Positions 32,013-40,075 of a stretch of DNA of 40,075 nucleotides are shown here, piece by piece. The stretch covers positions 94,217 to 134,291 of the forward strand of contig NZ_HE578946.1 in assembly GCF_000321045.1 (NCBI RefSeq). The letters are read 5' to 3'. Source of the stretch: Phytobacter massiliensis JC163 (GTDB lineage: Bacteria; Pseudomonadota; Gammaproteobacteria; Enterobacterales; Enterobacteriaceae). The notes under the pieces were generated by a model. That model worked only from the letters and a program-made list of their open reading frames with translations. It was not told the DNA's origin and ran no database searches. Every line of letters starts with the position of its first letter. The stretch's first letter is position 1. The position numbers and the translations under genes were made by a program.

Positions 32013-34718
32013 ATGACAGATGTAACCGTAAAATCGCTGGCCGCTGAGATTCAGACCTCTGTGGACCGCCTGGTACAGCAATTTGCTGATGCAGGGATCC
32101 GTAAGTCCGCTGATGACTCAGTGACCGCGCAAGAAAAGCAGACGCTGTTAGCGCATCTGAACCGTGAACACGGTTCTGCGCCTGATAAGCTGACGCTGCA
32201 GCGCAAGACGCGCAGCACATTAAACATTCAGGGCACCGGTGGGAAGAGTAAATCGGTGCAGATCGAAGTCCGTAAAAAACGCACCTTTGTAAAACGCGAT
32301 CCACAAGAGGCTGAACGTCTCGCAGCGGAAGAAGAAGCGAAGCGTGAAGCGGAAGAGAAGGCCCGCCGTGAAGCAGAGGAAGCTGCCAAGCGCGAAGCCG
32401 AGGACAAAGCCAAGCGTGATGCCGAAGAAAGAGCGAAACGTGAAGCTGATGAAAAAGCCAAGCGCGAAGCTACTGATAAGGCCAAACGTGAAGCTGCGGA
32501 AAATAGCAAAGTGAGCAACCAACAATCTGACGAAATGACCAGGACAGCCCAGAGCGAAAAAGCTCGTCGTGAAGCAGAAGCGCAGGAACTTAAGCGTAAA
32601 GCGGAAGAAGAGGCTCGTCGTAAGCTGGAAGAAAATGCGCGTCGCGTAGCGGAAGAAGCTCGACGTATGGCGGAAGAAAACAAATGGGCTGATAACGCTG
32701 AGCCGACCGAAGACACCAGCGATTATCATGTGACCACCTCTCAGCATGCCCGTCAGGCAGAAGACGAAAACGACCGTGAAGTTGAAGGCGGTCGCGGTCG
32801 TACTCGCAGCACAAAAGCGGCGCGTCCGGCGAAAAAAGGCAACAAGCATGCTGAAAGCAAAGCCGATCGTGAAGAAGCCCGTGCGGCCATTCGCGGCGGT
32901 AAAGGCGGCAAGCGTAAAGGTTCTGCTCTGCAGCAGGGCTTCCAGAAGCCGGCTCAGGCCGTTAACCGTGACGTTGTTATCGGTGAAACCCTGACCGTTG
33001 GCGAACTGGCGAACAAGATGGCGGTGAAAGGCTCTCAGGTCATCAAAGCGATGATGAAACTGGGCGCGATGGCCACCATCAACCAGGTCATCGATCAGGA
33101 AACTGCGCAGCTGGTTGCCGAAGAGATGGGCCACAAAGTAATCCTGCGTCGTGAAAACGAGCTGGAAGAAGCGGTAATGAGCGACCGTGATACGGGCGCT
33201 GCGGCTGAACCGCGTGCGCCGGTTGTGACCATCATGGGTCACGTTGACCACGGTAAAACTTCTCTGCTGGACTACATTCGTTCAACGAAGGTTGCCTCTG
33301 GCGAAGCGGGCGGCATTACCCAGCACATCGGTGCGTACCACGTTGAAACCGACAACGGTATGATCACCTTCCTGGATACCCCGGGCCACGCCGCGTTTAC
33401 CTCTATGCGTGCTCGTGGTGCGCAGGCAACGGATATCGTGGTTCTGGTTGTTGCGGCGGATGACGGCGTGATGCCGCAGACCATCGAAGCTATCCAGCAC
33501 GCGAAAGCGGCAGGTGTGCCTGTTGTCGTTGCGGTGAACAAGATCGATAAGCCGGAAGCGGATCCGGATCGCGTTAAAAACGAACTGTCCCAGTACGGCA
33601 TTCTGCCGGAAGAGTGGGGCGGCGAGAGCCAGTTCGTACACGTCTCTGCGAAAGCGGGTACCGGTATCGACGAACTGCTGGACGCTATCCTGCTGCAGGC
33701 CGAAGTTCTGGAGCTGAAAGCGGTACGTAAAGGTATGGCGAGCGGCGCGGTGATCGAATCCTTCCTTGATAAAGGTCGTGGTCCGGTTGCTACCGTGCTG
33801 GTACGCGAAGGTACGCTGCATAAAGGCGATATCGTACTGTGTGGCTTCGAATATGGCCGCGTACGTGCGATGCGTAACGAACTGGGTCAGGAAGTGCTGG
33901 AAGCGGGTCCGTCCATTCCGGTGGAAATCCTCGGCCTGTCCGGCGTGCCTGCTGCCGGTGACGAAGTTACCGTGGTACGTGACGAGAAGAAAGCGCGTGA
34001 AGTTGCGCTGTATCGTCAGGGCAAATTCCGCGAAGTTAAACTGGCGCGTCAGCAGAAATCTAAACTCGAGAACATGTTCGCTAACATGACCGAAGGCGAA
34101 GTTCACGAAGTGAACGTCGTGCTGAAAGCGGACGTACAGGGTTCTGTGGAAGCGATCTCCGACTCTTTACTGAAACTGTCTACCGACGAAGTAAAAGTGA
34201 AGATTATCGGTTCCGGGGTTGGTGGTATCACCGAAACCGACGCCACTCTGGCAGCGGCGTCCAACGCGATTCTGGTGGGCTTCAACGTACGTGCCGATGC
34301 ATCCGCGCGTAAAGTTATCGAAGCGGAAAACCTGGATCTGCGTTACTACTCCGTCATCTATAACCTGATCGACGAAGTGAAAGCGGCGATGAGCGGTATG
34401 CTCTCTCCGGAACTGAAACAGCAGATCATCGGCCTGGCCGAAGTACGTGATGTGTTCAAATCGCCGAAATTTGGCGCCATCGCGGGCTGTATGGTTACCG
34501 AAGGGATCATCAAGCGTCACAACCCGATCCGCGTCCTGCGTGACAACGTGGTTATCTATGAAGGCGAGCTGGAATCCCTGCGTCGCTTCAAAGATGACGT
34601 TAACGAAGTCCGTAACGGCATGGAATGTGGTATCGGCGTTAAGAACTACAACGACGTTCGCGTAGGCGATATGATCGAAGTGTTCGAGATCATCGAGATC
34701 CAACGTACCATCGCATAA
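32013..34718 (+). CDS. infB: Translation initiation factor IF-2
   Basis: A 901-residue IF2, slightly longer than the 890 of E. coli. The N-terminal IF2N fold (1-50) is followed by a charged, alanine-rich repeat region (109-164 and beyond), the G domain with [14 protein letters not shown] and NKID, and the C-terminal domains that bind fMet-tRNA. An in-frame GTG at 32511 (codon 167) and ATG at 32535 (codon 175) sit where E. coli starts the shorter IF2 forms, so three isoforms are likely. The extra length comes from the repeat region. Confidence 0.98.
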   Translation: MTDVTVKSLAAEIQTSVDRLVQQFADAGIRKSADDSVTAQEKQTLLAHLNREHGSAPDKLTLQRKTRSTLNIQGTGGKSKSVQIEVRKKRTFVKRDPQEAERLAAEEEAKREAEEKARREAEEAAKREAEDKAKRDAEERAKREADEKAKREATDKAKREAAENSKVSNQQSDEMTRTAQSEKARREAEAQELKRKAEEEARRKLEENARRVAEEARRMAEENKWADNAEPTEDTSDYHVTTSQHARQAEDENDREVEGGRGRTRSTKAARPAKKGNKHAESKADREEARAAIRGGKGGKRKGSALQQGFQKPAQAVNRDVVIGETLTVGELANKMAVKGSQVIKAMMKLGAMATINQVIDQETAQLVAEEMGHKVILRRENELEEAVMSDRDTGAAAEPRAPVVTIMGHVDHGKTSLLDYIRSTKVASGEAGGITQHIGAYHVETDNGMITFLDTPGHAAFTSMRARGAQATDIVVLVVAADDGVMPQTIEAIQHAKAAGVPVVVAVNKIDKPEADPDRVKNELSQYGILPEEWGGESQFVHVSAKAGTGIDELLDAILLQAEVLELKAVRKGMASGAVIESFLDKGRGPVATVLVREGTLHKGDIVLCGFEYGRVRAMRNELGQEVLEAGPSIPVEILGLSGVPAAGDEVTVVRDEKKAREVALYRQGKFREVKLARQQKSKLENMFANMTEGEVHEVNVVLKADVQGSVEAISDSLLKLSTDEVKVKIIGSGVGGITETDATLAAASNAILVGFNVRADASARKVIEAENLDLRYYSVIYNLIDEVKAAMSGMLSPELKQQIIGLAEVRDVFKSPKFGAIAGCMVTEGIIKRHNPIRVLRDNVVIYEGELESLRRFKDDVNEVRNGMECGIGVKNYNDVRVGDMIEVFEIIEIQRTIA
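32337..32504 (+). repeat. Seven tandem 24-bp repeats within infB
   Basis: Codons 109-164 encode seven consecutive eight-residue units of the type [64 protein letters not shown]. This predicts a single long charged helix just before the internal IF2 starts. The DNA copies differ by point changes, so copy number could vary by slippage or recombination. Confidence 0.9.
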
Positions 34719-34730
34719 GGTTGACCGGGT

Positions 34731-34802
34731 GTAGGCTGGATAAGGCGTTTACGCCGCATCCGGCAATGTAATGCCTGATGGCGCTATGCTTATCAGGCCT
34801 AC
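34731..34802. repeat. BIME-type REP pair of a second family (REP cluster D)
   Basis: GTAGGCTGGATAAGGCG … CGCCGCATCCGGC followed by GCCTGATGGCGC … TTATCAGGCCTAC. This is the E. coli/Salmonella-type unit with a GTAGGC core, unlike the GTAGCCCGG core of clusters A-C. It lies between infB and rbfA inside an operon. Confidence 0.8.
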
Positions 34803-34825
34803 GGCCCAATCACCGTATTTATTTC

Positions 34826-34849
34826 AAAAGGGGCTGATGCCCCTTTTTT
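34826..34849 (+). terminator. Intra-operon terminator between infB and rbfA
   Basis: AAAAGGGGC and GCCCCTTTT around TGAT with a six-T tail, 24 bases before the rbfA ATG. It could attenuate expression of rbfA-truB relative to infB. Confidence 0.8.
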
Positions 34850-34872
34850 GTCTTTTTACTGGAGAATTAATT

Positions 34873-35274
34873 ATGGCGAAAGAATTTGGTCGCCCGCAGC
34901 GCGTGGCACAGGAGATGCAAAAAGAGATCGCCATCATCCTGCAGCGTGAAATTAAAGATCCGCGTCTGGGCATGATGACAACGGTTTCCGGCGTCGAGAT
35001 GTCCCGCGATCTGGCCTATGCCAAAGTATTCGTAACCTTCCTCAACGATAAAGATGAAGAGGCCGTTAAGGCCGGCATCAAAGCGTTGCAGGAAGCGTCT
35101 GGTTTCATTCGCTCACTGCTGGGTAAAGCGATGCGTCTGCGTATCGTGCCGGAACTCACCTTCTTCTACGACAACTCGCTGGTGGAAGGGATGCGCATGT
35201 CCAACCTGGTCAGCAGCGTGGTGAAACATGACGAAGAGCGTCGTGTGAACCCGGACGACAGCAAGGAGGACTGA
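34873..35274 (+). CDS. rbfA: 30S ribosome-binding factor A
   Basis: A 133-residue single KH-domain protein starting [10 protein letters not shown]. It binds immature 30S subunits near helix 1 of 16S rRNA and is needed for growth in the cold. A frame extension to an ATG at 34771 would run through the REP element and terminator and is rejected. A TGGAG ribosome site precedes the chosen start. The stop overlaps the truB start (TGATG). Confidence 0.96.
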   Translation: MAKEFGRPQRVAQEMQKEIAIILQREIKDPRLGMMTTVSGVEMSRDLAYAKVFVTFLNDKDEEAVKAGIKALQEASGFIRSLLGKAMRLRIVPELTFFYDNSLVEGMRMSNLVSSVVKHDEERRVNPDDSKED

Positions 35275-36221
35275 TGAGTCGTCCTCGTCGTCGCGGCCGC
35301 GACGTGCATGGCGTATTGCTGCTGGATAAACCGCAAGGGGCGTCCAGCAACGATGTGCTGCAGAAAGTGAAGCGCCTTTATAACGCCAACCGTGCCGGGC
35401 ACACCGGCGCGCTGGATCCGCTGGCAACCGGCATGCTGCCGATTTGTCTTGGCGAAGCGACAAAGTTTTCCCAGTACCTGTTGGATTCCGATAAACGCTA
35501 CCGCGTCATCGCGAAGCTCGGCCAGCGTACCGACACCTCCGATGCGGATGGGCAGGTTGTCGAAGAGCGCCCGGTGAATTTCAGCGCCGGGCAGCTGGCG
35601 GATGCGCTGGAGAGCTTTCGTGGCGATACGCAGCAGATCCCCTCGATGTATTCCGCGCTGAAATATCAGGGTAAAAAGCTGTACGAATATGCGCGGCAGG
35701 GCATTGAAGTGCCGCGCGAAGCGCGTCCGATTACCGTCTATGAACTGCTGTTTATCCGCCATGAAGGGGATGAGCTGGAGCTGGAAGTGCACTGCTCGAA
35801 AGGCACCTACATCCGCACCATCATTGACGATCTGGGCGAGAAGCTGGGCTGCGGCGCGCACGTTATCTACCTGCGCCGTCTGGCGGTAAGCAAATATCCG
35901 GCAGAGCGTATGGTTACCCTTGAACAGCTACGCGAGTACGTCGAGCAGGCGGAACAGCAGGGGAGACCCGCAGCGCAACTGCTCGATCCGCTGCTGATGC
36001 CGATGGACAGCCCGGCGGCGGACTATCCTGTCGTCAATCTGCCTCTTACCTCATCGGTTTATTTTAAGAATGGTAATCCGGTGCGGACAACGGGCGCGCC
36101 CGCCGAGGGACTGGTACGTGTGACCGAGGGCGATGCAGGCAAATTTATCGGCATGGGCGAGGTGGATGACGAAGGGCGCGTTGCCCCGCGTCGTCTGGTG
36201 GTGGAGTACCCGCCTGCATAA
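35274..36221 (+). CDS. truB: tRNA pseudouridine-55 synthase
   Basis: A 315-residue TruB. D48 in [16 protein letters not shown] is the catalytic aspartate. The thumb loop and the C-terminal PUA domain (about 250-315) are present. It converts U55 of the T-loop to pseudouridine in elongator tRNAs and also acts as a tRNA chaperone. The one-base overlap with rbfA implies coupled translation. Confidence 0.97.
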   Translation: MSRPRRRGRDVHGVLLLDKPQGASSNDVLQKVKRLYNANRAGHTGALDPLATGMLPICLGEATKFSQYLLDSDKRYRVIAKLGQRTDTSDADGQVVEERPVNFSAGQLADALESFRGDTQQIPSMYSALKYQGKKLYEYARQGIEVPREARPITVYELLFIRHEGDELELEVHCSKGTYIRTIIDDLGEKLGCGAHVIYLRRLAVSKYPAERMVTLEQLREYVEQAEQQGRPAAQLLDPLLMPMDSPAADYPVVNLPLTSSVYFKNGNPVRTTGAPAEGLVRVTEGDAGKFIGMGEVDDEGRVAPRRLVVEYPPA

Positions 36222-36229
36222 GCCCCACC

Positions 36230-36258
36230 TTGCGATAAGCAAGCACTGCGAGTAGAAT
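36230..36258 (+). promoter_or_regulatory. Sigma-70 promoter of rpsO-pnp
   Basis: TTGCGA (36230-36235) and TAGAAT (36253-36258) separated by 17 bases. The leader of about 100 bases before the rpsO ATG corresponds to the region where E. coli S15 binds a pseudoknot and represses its own translation. Confidence 0.75.
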
Positions 36259-36320
36259 ATTGCCGCTTAATGCCGGGTTATGTATTTAACATTTTCCGGC
36301 GTTAAACCTGGGGTCGCTGA

Positions 36321-36635
<315 letters not shown>

Positions 36636-36653
36636 GTCTGGCGAGTTTCAGAG

Positions 36654-36678
36654 AAAGGGGCCGTAAGGCCCCTTTTTT
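36654..36678. terminator. Terminator after rpsO (bidirectional)
   Basis: AAAGGGGCC and GGCCCCTTT around GTAA with a six-T tail. The opposite strand also reads into a T-rich stretch. It partly separates rpsO from pnp, leaving read-through transcripts for pnp. Confidence 0.9.
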
Positions 36679-36730
36679 CAACCAGGCGGCAGCAATTAAC
36701 AGTACAATAATGTATTGTTGTTATGAATGA

Positions 36731-36817
36731 TCTTCTGTTGCAGAGGTTCGCGCGGCTAATGAGAGGCTTTACCCGGCTGGGTTAGGATTGTCATTAGTCG
36801 CGAGGATGCAAAGAAGA
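36731..36817 (+). promoter_or_regulatory. RNase III-type stem in the pnp leader
   Basis: The arms 36731-36762 and 36791-36817 pair through TCTTCT/AGAAGA, TTGCA/TGCAA, CGCG and CTAATGA/TCATTAG, giving a long interrupted duplex about 60 bases before the pnp start. E. coli pnp mRNA is cut by RNase III in just such a stem, after which PNPase degrades the duplex and represses its own synthesis. Confidence 0.75.
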
Positions 36818-36877
36818 TCGGGTTTTAACGGCAGCATACCAGGGGGTAGGCTGCTTTCATTAAGAAAGGATATTACT

Positions 36878-39010
36878 TTGCTTAATCCGATCGTTCGTAA
36901 ATTCCAGTACGGCCAACACACCGTAACGCTGGAAACCGGCATGATGGCACGTCAGGCGACGGCCGCTGTTATGGTTAGCATGGATGACACCGCGGTTTTC
37001 GTAACCGTAGTGGGTCAGAAAAAAGCTAAGCCGGGTCAGGATTTCTTCCCGTTAACCGTAAACTACCAGGAGCGTACCTACGCAGCTGGCCGTATCCCTG
37101 GCGGCTTCTTCCGCCGTGAAGGCCGTCCGAGCGAAGGCGAAACGCTGATCGCGCGTCTGATTGACCGCCCGGTGCGTCCGCTGTTCCCGGAAGGCTTCGT
37201 CAATGAAGTGCAGGTTATCGCCACCGTTGTCTCCGTTAACCCGCAGGTTAACCCGGATATCGTCGCGATGATCGGCGCATCCGCAGCGCTCTCCCTGTCC
37301 GGCATTCCGTTCAACGGCCCGATCGGCGCGGCGCGTGTGGGCTACATCAACGATCAGTACGTGCTGAACCCGACTCAGGAAGAGCTGAAAACCAGTAAGC
37401 TGGACCTGGTGGTTGCCGGTACCGAAGGCGCGGTACTGATGGTTGAGTCCGAAGCTGACCTGCTGAGCGAAGACCAGATGCTGGGCGCTGTGGTGTTTGG
37501 CCACGATCAGCAGCAGGTTGTTATCCAGGCGATCAACGACCTGGTGAAAGAAGCCGGTAAACCGCGTTGGGACTGGCAGCCGGAAGCGGTCAACGAAGCG
37601 CTGAACGCGCGCGTTGCAGCCCTGGCCGAATCCCGTCTGAGCGACGCTTACCGCATCACTGACAAACAAGAGCGTTATGCGCAGGTTGACGTCATCAAAG
37701 ACGAAACCATCGCTACGCTTACTGCAGAAGACGAAACCCTCGACGCTAACGAACTGGGCGAAATTCTGCACGCTATCGAGAAAAACGTCGTTCGTAGCCG
37801 CGTACTGGCAGGCGAGCCGCGTATCGATGGCCGTGAAAAAGACATGATCCGTGGTCTGGATGTGCGCACCGGCGTGCTGCCGCGTACTCACGGTTCCGCG
37901 CTGTTCACCCGCGGTGAAACGCAGGCGCTGGTTACCGCTACCCTGGGTACCGAGCGCGATGCGCAGAACATTGATGAACTGATGGGCGAGCGTACTGACC
38001 GCTTCCTGTTCCATTACAACTTCCCTCCGTACTCCGTGGGCGAAACCGGTATGGTTGGCTCGCCGAAGCGTCGTGAAATTGGTCACGGTCGTCTGGCTAA
38101 GCGTGGCGTGCTGGCGGTAATGCCGGATGCGGCTCGCTTCCCGTACACCGTTCGCGTGGTGTCTGAAATCACCGAATCCAACGGCTCTTCCTCCATGGCT
38201 TCCGTTTGCGGCGCTTCTCTGGCCCTGATGGATGCAGGCGTGCCGATCAAAGCGGCCGTTGCCGGTATCGCGATGGGTCTGGTGAAAGAAGGCGACAACT
38301 TTGTTGTGCTGTCCGACATCCTGGGCGACGAAGACCACCTCGGCGATATGGACTTCAAAGTTGCGGGCTCCCGCGACGGTATCACTGCGCTGCAGATGGA
38401 TATCAAAATTGAAGGCATCACCAAAGAGATCATGCAGGTTGCGCTGAATCAGGCGAAAGGCGCCCGTCTGCATATCCTGGGCGTCATGGAGCAGGCGATT
38501 AACGCGCCGCGCGGCGATATCTCTGAATTCGCTCCGCGTATCCATACCATTAAAATCAGCCCGGACAAGATCAAAGACGTCATCGGTAAAGGCGGTTCTG
38601 TTATCCGCGCGCTGACCGAAGAAACCGGCACTACCATCGAAATCGAAGATGACGGTACTGTTAAGATCGCAGCAACCGACGGCGACAAAGCGAAACACGC
38701 TATTCGTCGTATCGAAGAGATTACCGCTGAGATCGAAGTGGGCCGCATCTATAATGGTAAAGTGACCCGTATCGTTGACTTTGGCGCGTTCGTGGCCATT
38801 GGCGGCGGTAAAGAAGGCCTGGTACACATCTCTCAGATCGCCGACAAGCGCGTTGAGAAAGTGACCGACTACCTGCAGATGGGCCAGGAAGTACCGGTTA
38901 AGGTTCTGGAAGTTGACCGTCAGGGCCGTATCCGTCTGAGCATTAAAGAAGCGACTGAGCAGTCTCAGCCTGCTGCGCCGGAAGCTCCGGCAGCGGAACA
39001 GGGCGAGTAA
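36878..39010 (+). CDS. pnp: Polyribonucleotide nucleotidyltransferase (PNPase)
   Basis: A 710-residue enzyme with two RNase PH domains (about 1-220 and 310-545), an alpha-helical linker, KH (about 550-610, [10 protein letters not shown]) and S1 (about 620-690, [13 protein letters not shown]), then an A/P/E-rich tail that binds RNase E in the degradosome. It phosphorolyses RNA 3' to 5'. The initiator is TTG at 36878, since homology begins with LNPIVRKF and AAGAAAGGA lies eight bases upstream. The upstream ATG at 36788 falls inside the RNase III stem and is rejected. Confidence 0.97.
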   Translation: MLNPIVRKFQYGQHTVTLETGMMARQATAAVMVSMDDTAVFVTVVGQKKAKPGQDFFPLTVNYQERTYAAGRIPGGFFRREGRPSEGETLIARLIDRPVRPLFPEGFVNEVQVIATVVSVNPQVNPDIVAMIGASAALSLSGIPFNGPIGAARVGYINDQYVLNPTQEELKTSKLDLVVAGTEGAVLMVESEADLLSEDQMLGAVVFGHDQQQVVIQAINDLVKEAGKPRWDWQPEAVNEALNARVAALAESRLSDAYRITDKQERYAQVDVIKDETIATLTAEDETLDANELGEILHAIEKNVVRSRVLAGEPRIDGREKDMIRGLDVRTGVLPRTHGSALFTRGETQALVTATLGTERDAQNIDELMGERTDRFLFHYNFPPYSVGETGMVGSPKRREIGHGRLAKRGVLAVMPDAARFPYTVRVVSEITESNGSSSMASVCGASLALMDAGVPIKAAVAGIAMGLVKEGDNFVVLSDILGDEDHLGDMDFKVAGSRDGITALQMDIKIEGITKEIMQVALNQAKGARLHILGVMEQAINAPRGDISEFAPRIHTIKISPDKIKDVIGKGGSVIRALTEETGTTIEIEDDGTVKIAATDGDKAKHAIRRIEEITAEIEVGRIYNGKVTRIVDFGAFVAIGGGKEGLVHISQIADKRVEKVTDYLQMGQEVPVKVLEVDRQGRIRLSIKEATEQSQPAAPEAPAAEQGE

Positions 39011-39020
39011 GGTTGCCTTT

Positions 39021-39042
39021 GCCCTCCACGAAAGTGGAGGGC
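39021..39042 (+). terminator. Hairpin after pnp
   Basis: GCCCTCCAC and GTGGAGGGC form a nine-pair stem closed by a GAAA tetraloop, eleven bases after the pnp stop. The tail TTATTATC is only moderately T-rich, so partial read-through into nlpI is expected. Confidence 0.7.
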
Positions 39043-39118
39043 TTATTATCAGGCAGGACGCCATGTTTGCAGCCGGGGGACAGGACGTTCATCCAATTGT
39101 TGTCTTCGGGAGTGGGAA

Positions 39119-40003
39119 ATGAAGCCTTTTTTGCGCTGGTGTTTCGTTGCGACAGCACTCACGCTGGCAGGATGCAGCAACTCTGCCTGGCGTAAGAGCG
39201 AAGTCCTCGCGGTGCCACTGCAACCGACTTTGCAGCAAGAAGTGATTCTGGCACGTATGGAACAAATTCTTGCCAGTCGGGCTTTAACCGATGATGAACG
39301 CGCACAGCTTTTATATGAGCGCGGAGTGTTGTATGATAGTCTCGGTCTGAGGGCATTAGCGCGAAATGATTTTTCACAAGCGCTGGCAATCCGACCTGAT
39401 ATGCCGGAAGTATTCAACTACTTGGGCATTTACTTAACGCAGGCAGGCAATTTTGATGCTGCCTATGAAGCGTTTGATTCTGTACTTGAGCTTGATCCAA
39501 CTTACAACTACGCGCACTTAAATCGCGGTATCGCATTGTATTACGGCGGTCGTGATAAGTTAGCGCAAGATGATCTGCTGGCGTTTTATCAAGACGATCC
39601 CAATGATCCATTCCGTAGCCTGTGGCTTTATGTCGTTGAGCAGAAGCTCGATGAGAAGCAGGCACAAGAGGCGTTAAAGCAGCGCTTCGAGAAATCGGAT
39701 AAGGAACAGTGGGGATGGAACATTGTCGAGTTCTACCTGGGCGACATTAGCGAAGCAACGCTGATGGACAGGCTCAAGGCGGACGCAACGGATAACACCT
39801 CGCTCGCTGAGCATCTCAGTGAAACCAACTTCTATTTAGGTAAGTACTACCTAAGTCTGGGGGAAAAGGACAGCGCTACGGCACTGTTCAAATTAGCGGT
39901 TGCTAACAACGTACACAACTTCGTTGAGCACCGTTATGCATTGTTGGAATTATCGCTCTTGGGCCAGGAGCAAGACGACCTGGCAGAATCGGACCAGCAA
40001 TAG
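39119..40003 (+). CDS. nlpI: Lipoprotein NlpI
   Basis: A 294-residue outer-membrane lipoprotein. The lipobox LTLAGC puts the lipidated cysteine at residue 19. Tetratricopeptide repeats follow (about 62-165; [63 protein letters not shown]). NlpI scaffolds peptidoglycan hydrolases and works with the Prc protease to degrade the endopeptidase MepS. A GGGAG site precedes the ATG. The following 72 bases to the window edge would be the start of the deaD leader by synteny. Confidence 0.97.
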   Translation: MKPFLRWCFVATALTLAGCSNSAWRKSEVLAVPLQPTLQQEVILARMEQILASRALTDDERAQLLYERGVLYDSLGLRALARNDFSQALAIRPDMPEVFNYLGIYLTQAGNFDAAYEAFDSVLELDPTYNYAHLNRGIALYYGGRDKLAQDDLLAFYQDDPNDPFRSLWLYVVEQKLDEKQAQEALKQRFEKSDKEQWGWNIVEFYLGDISEATLMDRLKADATDNTSLAEHLSETNFYLGKYYLSLGEKDSATALFKLAVANNVHNFVEHRYALLELSLLGQEQDDLAESDQQ

Positions 40004-40075
40004 CTGACGACCACATCAGCCCGTAATCATTTTTTTGATTGCCATCATCTTAACGGGTGAGGGCGTTGTTGTTCG

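Larger units (their letters stand above)
36654..36850 (-). ncRNA. sraG: Candidate SraG-like antisense RNA between rpsO and pnp
   Basis: In E. coli the sRNA SraG is transcribed from the strand opposite pnp in this gap. Here the gap is conserved in layout, and the rpsO terminator can also stop a minus-strand RNA. No promoter was identified, and the 5' boundary is a guess. This is a positional inference only. Confidence 0.3.

Noticed and set aside
37052-39064. A 670-codon open frame antisense to pnp
   Set aside because: It lies entirely opposite a highly conserved gene. The translation is rich in F, H, R, Q and D in the way expected from reverse-reading enteric codon bias, and no motif or ribosome site supports it.

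Overview
The window is a stretch of core chromosome from an enteric gammaproteobacterium of the Enterobacteriaceae. Almost every protein is nearly identical in sequence and length to its Escherichia coli counterpart, gene order follows the E. coli npr-to-nlpI region, and enteric REP palindromes sit in the gaps. The REP types and the left-edge genes suggest a Klebsiella/Enterobacter/Citrobacter-like genome rather than E. coli. I cannot fix the genus from sequence alone.

Layout. (1) 1-1717, plus strand, is the only accessory-looking part. It holds the tail of a gene that looks like oadB (oxaloacetate decarboxylase Na+ pump), a divergent CitG-like protein, and a fumarylacetoacetate-hydrolase-family enzyme. 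(2) 1756-9674, minus strand: yrbG-kdsD-kdsC-lptC-lptA-lptB-rpoN-hpf-ptsN-rapZ-npr, covering Kdo synthesis, LPS export, sigma-54, ribosome hibernation and the nitrogen PTS. (3) 9905-14702, plus strand: mlaFEDCB (outer-membrane lipid asymmetry), ibaG and murA. (4) 14857-16311, minus strand: sfsB and ispB. (5) 16570-19402, plus strand: rplU-rpmA-yhbE-obgE. (6) 19463-20896, minus strand: dacB, divergent from greA, whose leader carries a GraL-type small-RNA terminator. (7) yhbY (minus), then rlmE-ftsH, folP-glmM and secG-leuU (plus). (8) argG (minus, with tandem ARG boxes), divergent from the long metY-rimP-nusA-infB-rbfA-truB-rpsO-pnp-nlpI run (plus), which reaches the right edge.

Functionally the window gathers envelope biogenesis (Kdo, Lpt, Mla, MurA, PBP4, GlmM, undecaprenyl-independent polyprenyl synthesis for quinones), translation and RNA metabolism (L21, L27, ObgE, RlmE, YhbY, RimP, NusA, IF2, RbfA, TruB, S15, PNPase, two tRNAs) and membrane quality control (FtsH, SecG). 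Regulatory sequence is readable: sigma-70 promoters at rplU, greA, secG, metY and rpsO, a sigma-E-like promoter at greA, a sigma-32-like promoter at rlmE, ARG boxes at argG, the RNase III stem before pnp, and about a dozen hairpin terminators. Three genes (ftsH, rimP, pnp) appear to start with TTG.

I found no phage, IS element, CRISPR array or defence island. The best candidate for something undescribed is the small left-edge module, where a CitG-like protein lacking the family's signature motifs is translationally coupled to a FAH-family enzyme directly behind an apparent oxaloacetate decarboxylase subunit.
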